Below are positions 1 to 11,052 of a stretch of 64,000 nucleotides of DNA, piece after piece. The stretch is from Ostreococcus mediterraneus (lineage: Eukaryota > Chlorophyta > Mamiellophyceae > Mamiellales > Bathycoccaceae): the NCBI GenBank assembly GCA_012295225.1, contig WMKK01000012.1, forward strand, positions 248,001 to 312,000. The letters run 5' to 3'. The notes under the pieces are model-generated. The model was not told the DNA's origin. It saw nothing but the letters and a program-made list of their open reading frames with translations, and ran no database searches. The translations under genes were made by a program, and so were the position numbers. The first letter of the stretch is position 1. Each line of letters starts with the position of its first letter.

Positions 1-1031
1 AAATTCCACGCCTCGTGCGCCCAAAACGTGCCACTCGAGCCGCATCCGGTTTGCACTTCGTCCACAATCAAACTCACAGCTCTCGTTTTCGTCAACGCGC
101 GAAGTTTCTGGAAAAAGTCCGCGCTCGCGTGGTTATCTCCACCCTCGGCTTGCATCGGCTCGACGATGACGCCGACGATGTCCCCGTCCCGGTCGAGCGC
201 CTCTGCAACCTCAGCCAAGCACGCCGCCTCTTCTGCCGCGTTCTCCTGCACGAAGTCCTCCAGTGGGTATTTCAATTTCGGAAATCGACACGCCGGCCAA
301 TCAAACGTCGGAAAATCCAACTTGTGTATCCATTTCGTGCGCGTCAGACTCAAACACGCCGACGTTCGCCCGTGAAACGCGCCATCAAATGATAGAATTT
401 TAAACCCTGGCGACCCAGGCGCTTGATTCGCCAAGCACGATGCTTTCTCTTCATCACTTATCCCTCGTCCTCCGCGCCTGGCGTTGGCAGCGGCGATAAA
501 CACCGCCTTCATGGCGTGTTCGTTTGCGCACGCTCCGCACGCCATCGTCGTCGCCTGGTCTAACCCTCGAGGCGCCACTCGCATCAACGTCGCCTCCACG
601 CGCCGATCCCACCCCACCGGTGGGTTATTCCCTAACGCAGGACGATGTGCCATCAACCCAATATTCGCCCGATCGCTCAGCGCGCGCAGCATCGCCGGAT
701 GATTGTACCCCACAGGCAACGACGCGATGTGCGCGTACATGTCCAACACCTCGTTCCCATCCGCGTCGACCACGTAATTCCCAATCGACCGCTCGAAATC
801 GATGAAATACCGTATCGCACCCACTGGGGCGTGTTTCGCCAGCGCCTGCCGCTGCGCATCGCTCTGCGGCCCGGGAATCGGCGTGCGCACGCGCGGCTGC
901 ACAGGTTCGCGCACCGGAAACGCCACCTCGCGTGGCGCCGCCGCCGCCGACGCCGACGTCGCCCCGGCGCATCGCATCGACCCCGCAGTCGTCGTCGCGC
1001 GTCGCACGCATCGATGCATCGCGCGTCGCAT
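1..1031 (-). CDS. 4-aminobutyrate aminotransferase (GABA transaminase), 3'-truncated by window edge
   Basis: Class III PLP-dependent aminotransferase that moves the amino group of GABA to 2-oxoglutarate, giving succinic semialdehyde in the mitochondrion. About 343 codons are present, read from an ATG at 1031. The first 30 residues are rich in Arg, Ala, Ser and Thr and look like a mitochondrial presequence. The mature part follows animal ABAT closely: TMACGACANEHAMK, the FHGRT segment, the VEPMQAEGGDNHAS segment and the PLP-contacting IVDEVQTG. The catalytic PLP lysine would lie beyond base 1 and is not visible. The gene is head to head with an ALDH10 gene whose ATG is at 1183. Similarity is to the mammalian/fungal GABA-T type rather than to the pyruvate-dependent plant POP2 type; this is judged from memory of the family. 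Confidence 0.9.
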   Translation of the reverse strand, partial: MRRAMHRCVRRATTTAGSMRCAGATSASAAAAPREVAFPVREPVQPRVRTPIPGPQSDAQRQALAKHAPVGAIRYFIDFERSIGNYVVDADGNEVLDMYAHIASLPVGYNHPAMLRALSDRANIGLMAHRPALGNNPPVGWDRRVEATLMRVAPRGLDQATTMACGACANEHAMKAVFIAAANARRGGRGISDEEKASCLANQAPGSPGFKILSFDGAFHGRTSACLSLTRTKWIHKLDFPTFDWPACRFPKLKYPLEDFVQENAAEEAACLAEVAEALDRDGDIVGVIVEPMQAEGGDNHASADFFQKLRALTKTRAVSLIVDEVQTGCGSSGTFWAHEAWN

Positions 1032-1182
1032 CGCGCGCGCGCGCGTCGGCGAATGGAGCCGCCACCTTGTTGACGGTTGCCATAAAGTGCACCCACGCGG
1101 CACTTTTCGCCGCGCCGCGCCATCCGTGGGCGCGATCGCGACCGCCGCGCGCGCGACACGAGCGCAGTGCGCGTCGGTGGAC
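1032..1182. promoter_or_regulatory. Shared 151-bp region between divergent GABA-T and ALDH10 start codons
   Basis: This stretch separates the ATG at 1031 (minus strand) from the ATG at 1183 (plus strand), so both promoters and both 5' leaders must fit here or overlap the coding parts. It is very GC-rich apart from a short cataaagtg stretch near 1080. Co-regulation of the two GABA enzymes is inferred from layout only. Confidence 0.5.
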
Positions 1183-2736
1183 ATGTCGTCGCCTTCTGCG
1201 GGGGCACGGCCGCCGCTCGGCGCGCCGCTCGGGCGCATCGAGCACTTCATTGATAACCGCTGGGTGCACGCGAGCAAGTCGCTCGCCGTCGTGTGCCCGC
1301 ACGATGAGCGCGTGATTGGTGCGATTGCGCGCGGGAATGCGCGGGACGTGGACGCAGCTGTGAGCGCGGCGACGCGTGCGAGCGTTGGATGGCGACGGAC
1401 GCCGGGGGTGGAGCGCGCGAGGGTGCTTCGGGGCATTGCGCGCGCGTTGGAGCGTCGGAAACCGGCGCTCGGGCGGCTCGAGACGTTGGATATGGGTAAA
1501 CCGATCGAGGAGGCGGCGTGGGATATTGATGATGTCGTGGGGTGTTTTGATTACTACGCGGATCGATGCGAAGCGGTGTTTGGCGAGCGGTGGTACGCGG
1601 AAGAAGACGTGCGTCTGCCGGATGCGTCGTTTACGGGCGCGGTGAGGAAGGAAGCGTTGGGTGTCGTGGGGTTGATAACGCCGTGGAATTATCCATTGTT
1701 GATGGCGACGTGGAAAGTAGCTCCTGCGCTCGCGGCTGGGTGCGCGGTGGTGCTGAAGCCGAGTGAGATGGCGAGTTTATCGTGTCAGGCGTTGGGCGAC
1801 GCGTGCGTTGAAGCTGGATTACCGCCGGGAGCGTTTAATTTGGTCACTGGATTAGGTACAGAGGTTGGTGCGGCGTTATGTGCCCATCGTGGGGTGGATA
1901 AGATATCATTTACCGGGTCTCTGAATACTGGGCGGGTGATCATGCGCGAGTGTGCAAAGGATGTGAAGCCGGTATCGTTGGAACTCGGCGGGAAGAGCGC
2001 GTTGGTTATTTTCGACGACGTCGACATCGATAAGGCGGTGGAATGGGCGCTTTTTGGATGTTTTTGGACAAATGGTCAGATATGCAGTGCGACTTCGCGC
2101 GTATTCATTCACGCTCACATACGCGACAAGTTTTTAGCGCGACTAAAGGAGGCGGCAGAAGCCATTCCGCGAGGCGACCCGCTCGTCGAAGGATGTCGAC
2201 TCGGCCCGCTCGTGAGCGCCGGACAATACAAGAAAGTTATGAACATGATCAACGTCGCCAAGCGCCAGGGGTGTACGTTATTGACGGGTGGTAAACGACC
2301 GTCATCACCGGCGTGCGCGCGCGGATATTACCTCGAGCCCACGGTGTTCGTTGACCCGCCACTCGACGCAAACGTGTGGCGGGAAGAAATTTTCGGTCCC
2401 GTGATGTGCGTGCGTACTTTTAGCTCGGAAGACGAAGTCGTGGCGTTAGCGAACGATTCTGACTACGCTCTCGGTGCAGCTGTCATCACAGACAACGTTG
2501 ATCGTCGGCGTCGCATGACGGAAGCGTTCGATGCGGGAATTATTTGGGTGAATTGCAGTCAGCCGTGCTTTCCGCAACTTCCCTGGGGCGGTCGCAAGCG
2601 CAGCGGTTTTGGTCGCGATTTGGGCGTCAATGGCATGGATAAGTACTTGCACCAGAAGCAAATCGTGACGTACACGAGCGACGACGCTTTTGCGTGGTAT
2701 CCAATGTTCGATGTAAAGGCACAGAGTAAATTATAA
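1183..2736 (+). CDS. Aminoaldehyde / betaine aldehyde dehydrogenase, ALDH10 family, peroxisomal
   Basis: NAD-dependent oxidation of aminoaldehydes such as 4-aminobutanal to GABA, or betaine aldehyde to glycine betaine. The 517-residue product has the full ALDH fold: PWNYPL near 168 with the oxyanion Asn169, KPSE at 192, the SLELGGKSA element with general base Glu267, and catalytic Cys301 in GQICSATSR. ALDH10-like features are IDNRW near the start and PWGGRKRSGFGRDLG near the end. The last three residues are SKL, a canonical PTS1, so the enzyme should be peroxisomal like several plant ALDH10 proteins. The frame is open upstream to about 802, but that part shows no ALDH similarity, so the ATG at 1183 is chosen. 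Substrate preference cannot be read from the sequence. Confidence 0.93.
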   Translation: MSSPSAGARPPLGAPLGRIEHFIDNRWVHASKSLAVVCPHDERVIGAIARGNARDVDAAVSAATRASVGWRRTPGVERARVLRGIARALERRKPALGRLETLDMGKPIEEAAWDIDDVVGCFDYYADRCEAVFGERWYAEEDVRLPDASFTGAVRKEALGVVGLITPWNYPLLMATWKVAPALAAGCAVVLKPSEMASLSCQALGDACVEAGLPPGAFNLVTGLGTEVGAALCAHRGVDKISFTGSLNTGRVIMRECAKDVKPVSLELGGKSALVIFDDVDIDKAVEWALFGCFWTNGQICSATSRVFIHAHIRDKFLARLKEAAEAIPRGDPLVEGCRLGPLVSAGQYKKVMNMINVAKRQGCTLLTGGKRPSSPACARGYYLEPTVFVDPPLDANVWREEIFGPVMCVRTFSSEDEVVALANDSDYALGAAVITDNVDRRRRMTEAFDAGIIWVNCSQPCFPQLPWGGRKRSGFGRDLGVNGMDKYLHQKQIVTYTSDDAFAWYPMFDVKAQSKL

Positions 2737-2842
2737 ACGTGTTCGTTCAAGCGTCGTTTTACAAAATGACGTCAATACGGCAAAACCAATAATAAAATCA
2801 AATCAACCAATACGGCAATACCAAAAATTAATCAATCCACAA
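2737..2842. other. Short convergent intergenic region
   Basis: A-rich stretch between the stop codons of ALDH10 (plus) and RidA (minus). It holds several imperfect copies of an AATACGGCAA-type motif and probably carries both 3' ends. No gene is seen. Confidence 0.5.
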
Positions 2843-3298
2843 TCACGGCATCGCCGCAGTGAACTGCACTTCAACGAGTAAACTCTCACGAGCTAACGGC
2901 GCTTGCACGCACGCGCGCGTGGGCTTGGCGCCTTCCACCCAAGCGTTGTACACGCTGTTGAAGGCGGGAGCGTCTGAGATATCTTTCAACCACACCATGC
3001 ACGTCAACAAATTCTCCTTACTCGTCCCAGCCTCGAGTAACAACGCTTCGCACTTATCCAACGTTTCTTTCGTTTGCTCCTCCACCGTCGTCGTCGTCAG
3101 ACCGACTTGTCCGCTCAAGTAGCACACGCCGTTGTGGATGACTATTTGGGACATGCGCGGGTCATCGCCCTTTAAACGTTGGATATTCGCCGCGGACATG
3201 ATCGTTGTTGAAGACGACCGCGCGTGATGCGTCGAGAAGGCGTGCTTAGACAGCGCGCGGGCGTTCGTGAACGACGGGCGGGCGAGTGCGTGCGACAT
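2843..3298 (-). CDS. RidA/YjgF/YER057c family reactive-imine deaminase
   Basis: Small trimeric protein of the RidA family. Members hydrolyse enamine/imine intermediates released by PLP enzymes; others have different or unknown roles. The product is 151 residues, with about 33 Ser/Arg-rich N-terminal residues that look like an organelle targeting sequence. A second ATG (MSAANIQRL, at 3199) would give a cytosolic form. The core shows VCYLSGQVGL, the helix DKCEALLLEAGTSKENLL, and a C-terminal TRACVQAPLARESLLVEVQ segment holding the conserved Arg that binds the substrate carboxylate. The gene lies just beyond two PLP/aldehyde metabolism genes; whether this context matters functionally is speculation. 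Confidence 0.88.
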   Translation of the reverse strand: MSHALARPSFTNARALSKHAFSTHHARSSSTTIMSAANIQRLKGDDPRMSQIVIHNGVCYLSGQVGLTTTTVEEQTKETLDKCEALLLEAGTSKENLLTCMVWLKDISDAPAFNSVYNAWVEGAKPTRACVQAPLARESLLVEVQFTAAMP

Positions 3299-3366
3299 AA
3301 TGACGAGCTATCGAGTCTTGCCAGTCATAGGGGCTTTTTACACTTTTTCTCTACGTGAGAGGTTCT

Positions 3367-4077
3367 CTACGCCTCGGCGTCGTCAAACCTCCCAGGCTGG
3401 GCTAATAACGCATCTAATTCATCTGCACTCGGCATCACGAGCTTGTCGTCGTAGCTATCGAGTGCAGCGCGTATAGATCCATCGACGTCGTCGGCGAGCG
3501 CGCTCGCTTCGTCGTAATAGTAACCGCCTCCTCGTTCTGTGTCATCGTCGTCGTCGTCGTCGTCGTCGTCGGTGTCTGGATTGAGTTCCGCACACGCACT
3601 GAGCGCTGTGAACACCGCATCCACGGTTGTGGGCTCGTGCGGTACGAAACGTACTTCAACGCTCGCGTCCTCCTCGTCGTCGTCCCGCTCCGTCGCGGGC
3701 GCTCCGTCCGCGCCGCCGTCTATGTGGCAATACACGCACCCGCGTGCGGCGTACGGTGCATCCGCGCGTGACACGGCGTGTAACGCAATGGACTGGTAGT
3801 TCATCGCGAGCGGCTGCGCGTTGTCGTCGTCGTCCGGGGAGAAGACGACGCGCGCGGTGGTGACAAAGAGCGAGCCCGTCTTCGTCGCGGGCTCGGACTC
3901 GAGCGCACCGATGACGACGTCCGCGCGGCACTGTAGTTCAATAGACTCACCATCATCGAGTGCGAGGGCTTTCGTCGATGCGTCGACGATGGCGTCGGCG
4001 ACGCGATGGAAACCGAGAGACGGCGGCATGTCGAGAGTCGCGCAGTGACGCCGTCGACGTCTACAGTTATGTGTCAT
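3367..4077 (-). CDS. pICln (CLNS1A) methylosome chaperone
   Basis: pICln hands Sm proteins to the PRMT5 methylosome and the SMN complex during snRNP assembly. The 236-residue ORF has the pICln PH-like fold: a GSLFVTTARVVFSPDD strand pair, the AMNYQSIALHAVSR signature that mirrors the LEYPTISLHALSR of the animal protein, and FVPHEPTTVDAVFTALSACAELNPD as the closing helix. Two acidic stretches (DDEED and a long poly-Asp run coded by GTC repeats near 3545-3575) match the acidic loop and tail of the family. A downstream ATG at 4029 (MPPSLGF) removes 16 Arg-rich residues and may be the real start. Confidence 0.87.
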   Translation of the reverse strand: MTHNCRRRRRHCATLDMPPSLGFHRVADAIVDASTKALALDDGESIELQCRADVVIGALESEPATKTGSLFVTTARVVFSPDDDDNAQPLAMNYQSIALHAVSRADAPYAARGCVYCHIDGGADGAPATERDDDEEDASVEVRFVPHEPTTVDAVFTALSACAELNPDTDDDDDDDDDDTERGGGYYYDEASALADDVDGSIRAALDSYDDKLVMPSADELDALLAQPGRFDDAEA

Positions 4078-4174
4078 TACATCGCGCTCTTAAAGCCAAT
4101 CTATTGTGCTACATACATTTTCAATACTTGTTGATTCTTCTCTATTCGTACACTCCACCCACGTGGCCACGGTC

Positions 4175-4976
4175 TCAACGCCGGCCGAGTATGAGCGACA
4201 AGACGCCGTCGGCGATAAAATTCGCGTGCCTCGACATGTTACGCGTAATCTTCCCCGCCGATCGGTTAAACCGGTCCAGCGCATCACTCATGGTGACACG
4301 CTCCCCTCCATGCCGCGCATTCGCGCTCGTGACGCCATCTTCATCGCGCGCATCATCTAAAACAACCTCCACGTCCACGCCCTCTGGCCGCGACGACGTC
4401 GTCGACGACGTCGCCCCTCCTCCGCGCGCGCCCTCTCGTTCTCCTCGTCGATCAACCAGCTTTTCCGCGACTAAAATCTCTAAACCAGTACAATACGGAA
4501 ACTCAGTACCGCGCTTACGATCCTCCATCGTCGGCGTGCGCTCTTTATAAAACGGAGCCGCGCGTCGAGCCGCGCCCGCGCACGTATACTTGTACCTCCC
4601 CAACACATCCCCGGTGAGCAGCGTGCGGCGCTCGCGCGGCAGCGCCTGCTCGCTTCGAAACCACGCCCCATAACACGTCTACGCGCGACGACGACGACAG
4701 GTCAGTCGCGTTCCCACGCGCGCGCGCGCGAAGCACAAAACGCACCGGTACTTTTCGTTGACTCTCTCGTCGATCATCAAACGTGAGCACGCCGTAACAC
4801 ACCCGCGTGCGCGCACCGAACGCCGCCGCGCGGTCCGCCGCCGCGCGCGCCGTCGCGGACGACGACGACGCGGTGGCGTCCTCGCCGTCCACCGTCGCGC
4901 GCATGGGTGTGACGACGCCACGCGGTGCTCTGCGACGTAGATGTCTCTGTGTCGTTGTGTGTAGCTCCCTGGTCAT
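4175..4976 (-). CDS. Unrecognised protein, two exons, possibly organelle-targeted
   Basis: Not assigned to any family I recognise. Two frames join at phase 0 by removing 4679..4745 (67 bp): the donor is GTGCGT, a CTGAC branch motif follows, and the acceptor is TAG. Exon 1 is 4746..4976 (or from the ATG at 4904) and exon 2 is 4175..4678, giving about 244 (or 220) residues. The N-terminus is Arg/Ala/Ser/Thr-rich and could be a transit peptide. A conserved-looking core spans the junction with CYGVLTFDD, CYGAWFRSEQALP, LTGDVLGRYKYT and EFPYCTGLEILVAEKLV. A low-complexity acidic region and a last helix ending in LSLILGRR follow. It is divergent from RanBP1 (ATG at 5062). Confidence 0.6.
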
Positions 4977-5061
4977 GATTGGTCGATTGAGTCCCCCTCA
5001 ACAGCGACGCGCGAGAAAACCTTTCCCGCGCGAACGCCATTCCTCGACGACTGATTCGACG

Positions 5062-6071
5062 ATGAGCGACGACGCGAAAGACGCACAGGTACGCGCGCGG
5101 CACGCATGCGTTCTCGATCATCGCGCGTGTCCATGACGCGCATCGATGTGACTCGAGGTGACTAACCGAAGGCGAGGATCCTTTGATGCTCGCGCAGGCG
5201 CAGCAGACGCCAGCGCCGTCGATTTTCGGCGCGGCGTTCGGCGCGACGGGGTTCGGTGCCGCCGCCGCCGCCGCGGGTGGGTTCGACCCGAGTAAGTTCG
5301 CGTCTGCCGCGCCGGCGGCAAAGGCGGAGGATGGTGATGAGGGCGAGGGCGAGGGGGATGAGGACGTCGAAGCCGAGTGCAAAGCCGAGTTCAAACCCGT
5401 GGTGAAGCTCGAGATCATCGAAGGCGCGGAGGCGACGACGACTGGGGAGGAGGATGAGGATATCTTGTTTGAAGCGTACGTATTTGAACGTTCGTGTGTG
5501 TGTGCGCGCGCGTGTGGTGCGCTTCGTGCGCGGTGAATGGGTGTCGCGCGCGCGAGCCGCGATCCATCGCTTTTTAGGCCGTCCGTCGCTAACCTTTGCT
5601 TTGCTTTCGATGAACAGGAAGGTCAAGTCGTACCGATTTACGGATGGCGAATGGAAGGAACGCGGTTTGGGACCGATTAAGCTTTTGGAGCACAAGACGT
5701 CGAAGAAGATTCGCGTGTTGATGCGACGAGATAAGACGCTTAAGATTTGCGCCAACTTTTACGTGCAACAAGAATCCAAGGTGGCGGAGCACGCGGCGAG
5801 CGAAAAGGCGTGCGTGTTTACCACGATGGATTGCTCGGATGGTGATGTTGCGCCGGAACTTTATAACATGTGCATCAAGTTTGGAAGCGCGGAGAAGCGC
5901 GAGGCGTTTACTGAAGCGTTTAACGCGGCGCAGAAGAAAATGGCCGCGTTGCCCGCGGACGCCGAAGCCGAAGAGAAGGCGGAGGAAGCCGCCGCCGTGG
6001 CGGAGGAAGCAGACAAGTTGGCGGATGCTTTGGGCGAAACCAAGGTAACCGAGGAGAAGGAGGAAGAATAA
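5062..6071 (+). CDS. Ran-binding protein 1 (RanBP1)
   Basis: Cytosolic co-activator of RanGAP that binds Ran-GTP and drives release of transport receptors. Three exons fit: 5062..5088, 5177..5475 and 5618..6071, giving 259 residues. Intron 1 (5089-5176) has a CTAAC branch and a GAG acceptor. Intron 2 (5476-5617) starts GTACGT, has a CTAAC motif and ends AACAG. The Ran-binding domain starts at KLEIIEGAEATTTGEEDEDI and runs through KSYRFTDGEWKERGLGPIKL, LMRRDKTLKICANF and ACVFTTMDCSDG. A Gly/Ala-rich N-terminal part with GAAFGATGFG resembles a short FG-like segment. The tail is Glu/Ala-rich and probably a charged helix. Confidence 0.93.
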
Positions 6072-6210
6072 CTACATCACACACATGCACATACACACAC
6101 ATACACACACGAGGGTTCTCGATTAGCAGCCTTTGATAAATTGTTGGATTTTAATTTCACGTTCGTCATGACAAACTCTTGTTCTACTAGAAATAAAACG
6201 GCTTTTACGA

Positions 6211-9200
6211 TTACGACAACAAACGTCGACCGAACGTATCAAACGCGGCGGCGAGTTCTTCCGTAGCTGTACGCGCGCGTTCGTTGCTGTATTGCATACG
6301 TCGGCATTCCGAAGCATAGGTGACGCATAAGTCTCCAATTGCGGCGCGCACATGTCCACCCGTGGCGTACGTCGAGCCGTACGCCGTCGACTTGGGCACT
6401 AACGACTGATCCCAAAGCTGCAACACAAAGAAGACCGAACGCAACAAGCGAAGGCGCATGCGAGGTGTTTGCAAGGCATCAACCTTGGACAAGCGCTTGT
6501 CGTGCATACGTTGCGCTGGTGTCGCGAGTAGGCGATCGTACGCGCGTTGCACGGGCTCGGCGAGGCCCTTGCATGCGCCGACGAGCGCGTCAGCAACCTC
6601 GCCCGTGTCGAATTCTTCATCGCCGTGCGTGTCGACGGCGACGTCGGGGACGCCCCAAATACCAGCAGCCATGAGTTCTAAACGCAGGGCGACGTGTACG
6701 ACGGGGAAGGCGACATCTGATGGGAACAACTTCACGCCCAACGCGCGAACGGCGATGCACGCTTCGCGCAAGCAAGTCGTAGCGCTCGGCGCTCGGTCGG
6801 CAGCTTGCAACAAGAGCTTATCCCACAAGTCGCACGCGATTTCACCATCAGGGTCGTGGTACTGCGAAAAGTGCACCATTTCGAGGCAGATGTCCCACAG
6901 CTCACACGGCTTGGCAAAGTCGTTGTACAAGTCGCTCAGTTGCTTCAATTCTCGCTCCAACTCGTACACAAACGCCTCTTCTGGGGCGTTCCCTGAGCCT
7001 GCCGCTCGGGCTTGGCGCGAGCGTTCGACACACACGCCCAGCACACGACGCTGCATGTCGAGCAGCTTGATCTTACTGTCGACATTTTCGGAAAAGGACA
7101 TGTCGAGGCCGTTGTTACCGCCGTCAACTGACTTTCTGGCGTGCATGAGCGCTCGCTCAAACAATGCCATGCGTTGATCCAACGTGAACATCTCATCGTT
7201 CGCACATCGTCGTTCGGCTAACGAACAATCAACTTGTGCGGCTAATCCGAACAAGCTGCGAGCGGCGTATAGCTGCGCCAAGAGATCAAGATGGCGCGCT
7301 TCGTCGGGTGTCAACACGCCACCCTGTTGCGCCGTGGTGAGCGCGCTCTTGCTCACCAAGTATGGCTCCAACATTGCCGCCGGTAACGAAAGCAGCATGC
7401 CATCGCGCTTTACGTGAATCAATTCAGCAAACACTCGGTGCATGAAATCTTGAGAATCCGAACTAGATACGCGCTGAAGTTGCTCGAGAATCTTGACGAG
7501 ACCGCGTTCGCGAATATCTTCTGGTAGTTCCGCGGCGACGCGACTCAACGATCCCGGTTCCGCATCAGTATCGGATTTCCCAGTCGAGAGTCCTCGGATA
7601 GTCGTGCACGTGACATCAAAACACGCGTGTAAATCCTGTTGAAGTGGAAAAATAAAAGGTGAACAATATGGTTAGTCGAGCTCGACTTGATAGTTACGCG
7701 CGACGAAAAAGTAAACTCGAATTGCCATCGCTCAGCCTTAGATGTTCTGAAATTTTGAATCATCACGGGACGCTTTGGCGGTAAGCCAAGCGATCACGTC
7801 ACATACTTTGTCTTCACCGCGAAACGACAATCCGTACGAGTCGCGCGCGAGCTGCGCGTGCATCAAATAATTACTCACCACCATATCAACGCTGGACTGC
7901 CCGGCGGCAAAGCGGTTCTCCTCTGCGCGCGCCTCAAGCGCCGCAGCGGCAGCCAAAGGCACGGCAGTGACGCCATGGAACGCACGCAAGTCCACTAATT
8001 CTGCACACACGCTCGATAGATCACCAGCCGTGGGCACCTTCATGAATAAAGCAATGGCATCGTTGACGTGCTTGTCCCGAACGACGTTTTCTTTTCTCGC
8101 CCGCGCGTCGCGCGCGAGCTGTAACAGATCGCGTGCATGGTAAAACGTGCGCGAATCAGCGCCAAAAAAGTCTGGACATCCCTTTTGAAGGTCAGTGGCT
8201 AACGCTTCGGCGCTGTGTCGGGCATGCGACATGATGTGCGACATCATGGCTTCAATGAGCGCGCTGGCGATGCGCGCGCCCTGTTGCGTCGACACCAAGC
8301 GTTTCAACGTGAGCTGCACAAGTAGAGGAAGACGTGTACACATCATGTCAGTCGGTGCACGATAGAGTAGCGTTGAAAAATACACAGAGCAAGGAAAGTG
8401 ACGCTCAGTGGAAGGGCACCATATAGGTTGTCATCAAGGTTAATCAGGGGATTGACAGATTGAATATATGGGAAGTCATCAACGCGCCGGAGGGAGGCTT
8501 TTGAGAAAAAAATGTTGGTCGCCAAGCGACGCGAGAGCGTCTAAAATACACACCTGCGATAGTTCCTTTCGGATTGCCGAAGGAAGCATATCTGCCACCC
8601 TCGAAAAGCGTTCGTCAGCGATGACGATGCTGATTAATGATAACGCCTGTGCTGTACGGCTCACCATAGCGGAGAGTGCGGAGAGGCTCCGTTCTTCTTC
8701 TTGAAGCGCCGTCATTTCGCTACCAGAGGAGCGTACGCGTCGCCGCTTATTCTGAGACATGTCGACACCGCTGCTGATGCGCGGGCGACGCTGTCTTAAG
8801 AACGTTACTAGCGGTAACAATCGGTCTTGCAAAGTTGCCAAGAGCGTGGCATCCATGGAGCACACTAACGCGGGCTCTTCGCTCATGTATCTCGCCGCCG
8901 CTTGCACGGCGCCCAAAGCCTTGTTTGCGATCATCATTGCCGGCGACGTCGGGCGCGCATTGCTATTGAATTGCGTCTGCGCCGGCGCGCGAACGGGCAC
9001 GATGATTGGACGCTCCCAAGTGCTCGACATGATGCGCGCCGTAAACAAGAATAAACCACGCTGCGCCGAAGAAAAGGTCAAAATCGGTTGAACAATGGCG
9101 CGCCCCATGTTAAACGAACCGCCGTTATTCTCTTGATTTTGAGCATAACTGTCCTCCACGATCGTTGGTTCGCCCGTGAGACGCGGATCATCAAACGCAC

Positions 9201-11052
9201 GCTTAGCAGCGAGGATGATGGCGTTGGACTCGGCTCTGGACACCGCAAGCGCGACGCACATTGCCGCCGCTTCAATCGGTCCGTAGCTCTTAAAGAATTC
9301 CTCGATTTGCTCGGGAATGTTCTTCTCGAGAAGGCTTCGCAATATATCAATCGGACGAGCTTTTTCGAATCGAACTAAGCCGGCGTTCGTCATCAACACG
9401 AATCGTCTGCGTGGGCACACGTATTGCGTGACAAGTTCAGAGAGCAAACCCGTCGTCGTCACGCGCGCCTCTGGAAGCGTCCCCGCTGGATAAGGCGGCT
9501 CCAACGCTTCTTGCACACTCTTGGGCAACGGAATTTCTCCCAAAGATCCGAGGCTAGACGCACAACGTCCATCGAGTTGGTGCAGAGTGACGACTTCGCG
9601 CAAGCCTCTCGTGCCGCTACCGGAGCTCGGCGGTGGCGTCGGCGGAGGAAGCTGCAAGTGCGGCGGCAACGCCAAGTCTCGGTTGGACAAAATTAATCGA
9701 GCATCCGAATCATTTGCCGTTGCGTCCGAAAGCAACAGGACACCACTGCTATAAAACCCAGCCTCGATTTCGAGCGCACGAGACGTGGTGTTGAGCAACG
9801 CTTGCGCGGTGGTCATACCACGCTGGTTACCTCCTTGCGGAGGTGGATCACGTTGTTCAACCACGCTCAAGCGCGACGGCGCCGATCGCGAGCTTCCCGA
9901 AAGCGAGCGCGAAGAGTATCCGCGCGACGGAGGGAGCGATGTGAGGTAGATGCGTCGACCATCGGCGCATATAGCCACGAGCGTCACCACCGACGATTCC
10001 TCTGGAGTCACGATGGCGATGTGCACCAACTTTGCTCCTTTTCTAACTGAAGATGTCGCCGAGCTAAACAGCGACCCTTGGCCTCGCGCTTGCGCGGCAA
10101 GTTGTGCTACATTCTTCACTTCCGCTACGCGACGAGGTGCGTCCTTCGCTAAAGGCCCGACGTCATAGACGTGAACTACACCTTGCTCGCTTCGCGTGTA
10201 CAAGATCCCTCGCTTGGCGTCAACGATGACTTGCTTCAACGCATCCGAGCCCTTCAACCGCAACACTGACGGTAACATGGATGACAAGTTGGAGCTATGA
10301 CGCACCTTCTTGCATCGCTTACTATGCCACGTGTCACTTTGCGCGTAAACCAATTCGTACAACGATTCATCCGCGCCGGCGAGAAAGATGCGTCCATCCG
10401 GCGTGCTGGTAATGTCATTCATAATCGTCGCATCCGTCGGGCACGAGTACTGTAACGGGTGTAATGTCAACTCACGCCCACCGTCTTCCAAGCACACACC
10501 CACCATGACGAGCTCCACGGTCGTGGCAATCACCAACACGTACGAAATTGCTTCTAAAAACACCCCCGGCTTGGGTTTCACCAAACCCACCGCCACGATG
10601 GCTTGCTCCTCCCCGCTATACTCCACCGGCACGTCATCCGCGACGTCTAATCGCCACAAAAACAACGAATTATCTACACTCGCCCACGCGCGAGAAATCT
10701 CGGGTAAAACCCCACAAAAACACACGCTTTGTCGAGTATTATAGCGTTCCAGCACCACGCCCGGGAGCTCCTCTGTTCGCAACCCGACGACGTCGCTCGG
10801 CCACCCAGCGTTCTGAAACGAATACGCCTCCCGCGGCGCTTCGCGCAGCAACTCCACCAAATCCGCTTGCTCAGCATCCGCCGCGAGCTTCGACACCGTC
10901 TTCGCCGCGTCTTCCATGGCCTCGCGAAGCTCTATTCGCGCGTACAAAAGTTTTAAAACCGTCGTCAGTCTCTCCTTCGAACCCGTGTCGTCGCGCACCG
11001 CCCGCCTCGTCGCCGTCTCGCGCGCCACGAACGCGCGCGTACGAATCATCAT
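6211..11052 (-). CDS. Nucleoporin NUP155 (Nup170/Nup157 family)
   Basis: Inner-ring scaffold nucleoporin. Three exons give 1,476 residues: 8554..11052, 7807..8313 and 6211..7635. Intron 1 (8314-8553, 240 bp) uses CAG/GTGTGT and ends in TTGTGCAG after a CTGAC. Intron 2 (7636-7806, 171 bp) uses GTATGT with a CTAAC branch and CAACAG acceptor. Both are phase 0. The second junction joins LSFRGEDK to DLHACFDV, restoring the region that in human reads GLHFYKHGEPEEDIVGL. The N-terminal propeller shows GWPSDVVGLRTEELPGVVLERY. The C-terminal alpha-solenoid shows MLEPYLVSKSAL, equal to the human LEPHLVRMAKV. Length is slightly above the human protein. Two of the three exons lack a plausible start of their own, which supports one gene. 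Confidence 0.92.

Noticed and set aside
802-1182. N-terminal extension of ALDH10
   Set aside because: The frame is open, but it overlaps the coding part of GABA-T on the other strand, has no ALDH similarity, and its first codons are Arg/Ala/Cys-rich.
7545-7766. Separate small minus-strand ORF between NUP155 exons
   Set aside because: It spans the 171-bp intron; part of its sequence is intron and the rest is read in another frame in the spliced NUP155.
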